From positions 620,001 through 684,000 of the forward strand of contig CBDFIW010000004.1 in NCBI GenBank assembly GCA_965248255.1: a stretch of 64,000 nt of DNA. Direction: 5' to 3'. Position 1 is the stretch's first letter. Each line of letters begins with the position of its first letter. Positions 63,466-64,000 of this stretch are shown here, piece by piece. The position numbers and the translations under genes were made by a program. The DNA comes from JAKZVK01 sp965248255. GTDB taxonomy: Bacteria > Acidobacteriota > Terriglobia > Bryobacterales > UBA6623. The notes under the pieces are model-generated. The model did not search any database. It was not told the origin of the DNA and worked only from the letters and a program-made list of their open reading frames with translations.

Positions 63466-64000
63466 ATGAAGACCAAGCTGATGGTGCTCTTGGTGGCGGT
63501 GATGGCGCCGGCTTTGGCCGAGGCCCTGGATATTCCGCCCGCGGCTGATCAGATCGCCTCGGCCATCCTTGCTGCCCCTGAGGAGCGTCGGGCCACCGCC
63601 GCCGTCCTCGGCTACAACGCCCAAGGCCGGCTGGTCACGCTCCGTGAGGGCGACAACGATCTAATCTGCCTTGCCGACAAACCGCGGGACGATCGTTTCA
63701 GCGTCGCCTGCTACCACCGGGATCTCGAACCCTTTATGGCCCGTGGACGCGAGTTGTCGGCGCAAGGCCTTAAAGGGCAGGAGCGCCACGCCGTCCGATG
63801 GAAGGAGATCGAAGACGGCAAGCTCTCGATGCCCCGCCAGCCTCGGACGCTCTACGTCCTCAACGGCAGTGGCTTCGAAGCCGCCTCAGGCCAGGTAATC
63901 GACTCCTACCTGCGCTGGGTGATCTACTCACCCTTTGCCACTCCCGAAACCACCGGCCTCTCTACCGAGCCCTCACCCGGGGCGCCCTGGCTGATGTTCC
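63466..64000 (+). CDS. secreted protein of unknown function, open at the right edge
   Basis: From ATG 63466 an uninterrupted frame runs to the window end (178 codons so far). A signal peptide (KLMVLLVAVMAPALAEAL) is followed by AADQIASAILAAPEERRATA, VLGYNAQGRLVTLREGDNDL and VACYHRDLEPFMARGRELSA. No family is recognised. The single Cys pair (LICLADKP and VACYHRD) might form a disulphide. Confidence 0.7.
   Translation, partial: MKTKLMVLLVAVMAPALAEALDIPPAADQIASAILAAPEERRATAAVLGYNAQGRLVTLREGDNDLICLADKPRDDRFSVACYHRDLEPFMARGRELSAQGLKGQERHAVRWKEIEDGKLSMPRQPRTLYVLNGSGFEAASGQVIDSYLRWVIYSPFATPETTGLSTEPSPGAPWLMF

Overview
The window is GC-rich bacterial chromosome crowded with insertion sequences. The best lineage clue is a surface/secreted protein fragment of the TIGR03437 type at 46.2-46.7 kb, together with tandem D-aminoacylase-like amidohydrolases, a c-type cytochrome plus beta-propeller gene pair, and IS types common in Acidobacteriota. 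This suggests Bryobacterales/Solibacter-like Acidobacteriota. It is an inference; no rRNA or other marker in the window confirms it.

Layout. 0-3 kb: debris of a restriction/defence region (hybrid hsdS remnant; a Schlafen/AlbA_2-domain gene split by an IS630 copy; an SRAP fragment). 3.1-5.4 kb: Sel1-repeat lipoprotein, repressor fragment, phage-type HTH gene, IS3 scar. 5.4-9.6 kb: a P4-like satellite core (primase-helicase, AlpA, unknown gene, integrase), all on the minus strand. 9.8-13.9 kb: two tandem secreted amidohydrolases. 14.1-21.0 kb: tRNA-Pro(CGG) with an adjacent integrase and a decayed prophage (hsdR debris, primase-helicase, AlpA, regulator, small and large terminase pieces) whose far end abuts half a lysC gene. 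21.0-32.2 kb: membrane-anchored glycosidase gene (split by an IS), CYTH protein, IS481/IS630 pair, palindromic repeat elements, polyprenyl synthetase and TatD. 32.2-42.5 kb: multihaem cytochrome with an in-frame amber codon, beta-propeller protein, Fer4/CDGSH protein and cupin, three of them split by inserted DNA. 43.7-53.6 kb: MFS exporter, TIGR03437 fragment, two ankyrin paralogues, an esterase split twice, GNAT. 53.9-58.2 kb: PadR regulator, a split membrane protein and a beta-lactamase-fold hydrolase, apparently one coupled leftward operon. 58.3-64 kb: IS-split alpha/beta hydrolase, HugZ-like oxidase, secreted proteins and a small P-loop ATPase.

Mobile DNA dominates. One IS630-type element (called IS630-A, 1094 bp, TA target) occurs six times complete and once truncated. 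Two other IS630 types occur once each. Two 1664-bp IS1380 copies with indistinguishable transposase proteins, one IS481, one decayed IS5 and an IS3 scar are also present. For several insertions, removing the IS and one copy of its target duplication rebuilds an uninterrupted reading frame: the AlbA_2 gene, beta-propeller gene, glycosidase gene, alpha/beta hydrolase, and the esterase at both of its insertions. The element borders and the recency of insertion are therefore well supported. The most unusual structure is at 37.9-40.5 kb: a 2.5-kb block made of an IS630-A fragment, a piece of a beta-helix gene and a full IS1380, flanked by a 5-bp direct repeat inside a CDGSH gene. It looks like an IS1380 transposition that used a surrogate end. 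Overall the region reads as a genome undergoing recent IS expansion and gene loss.
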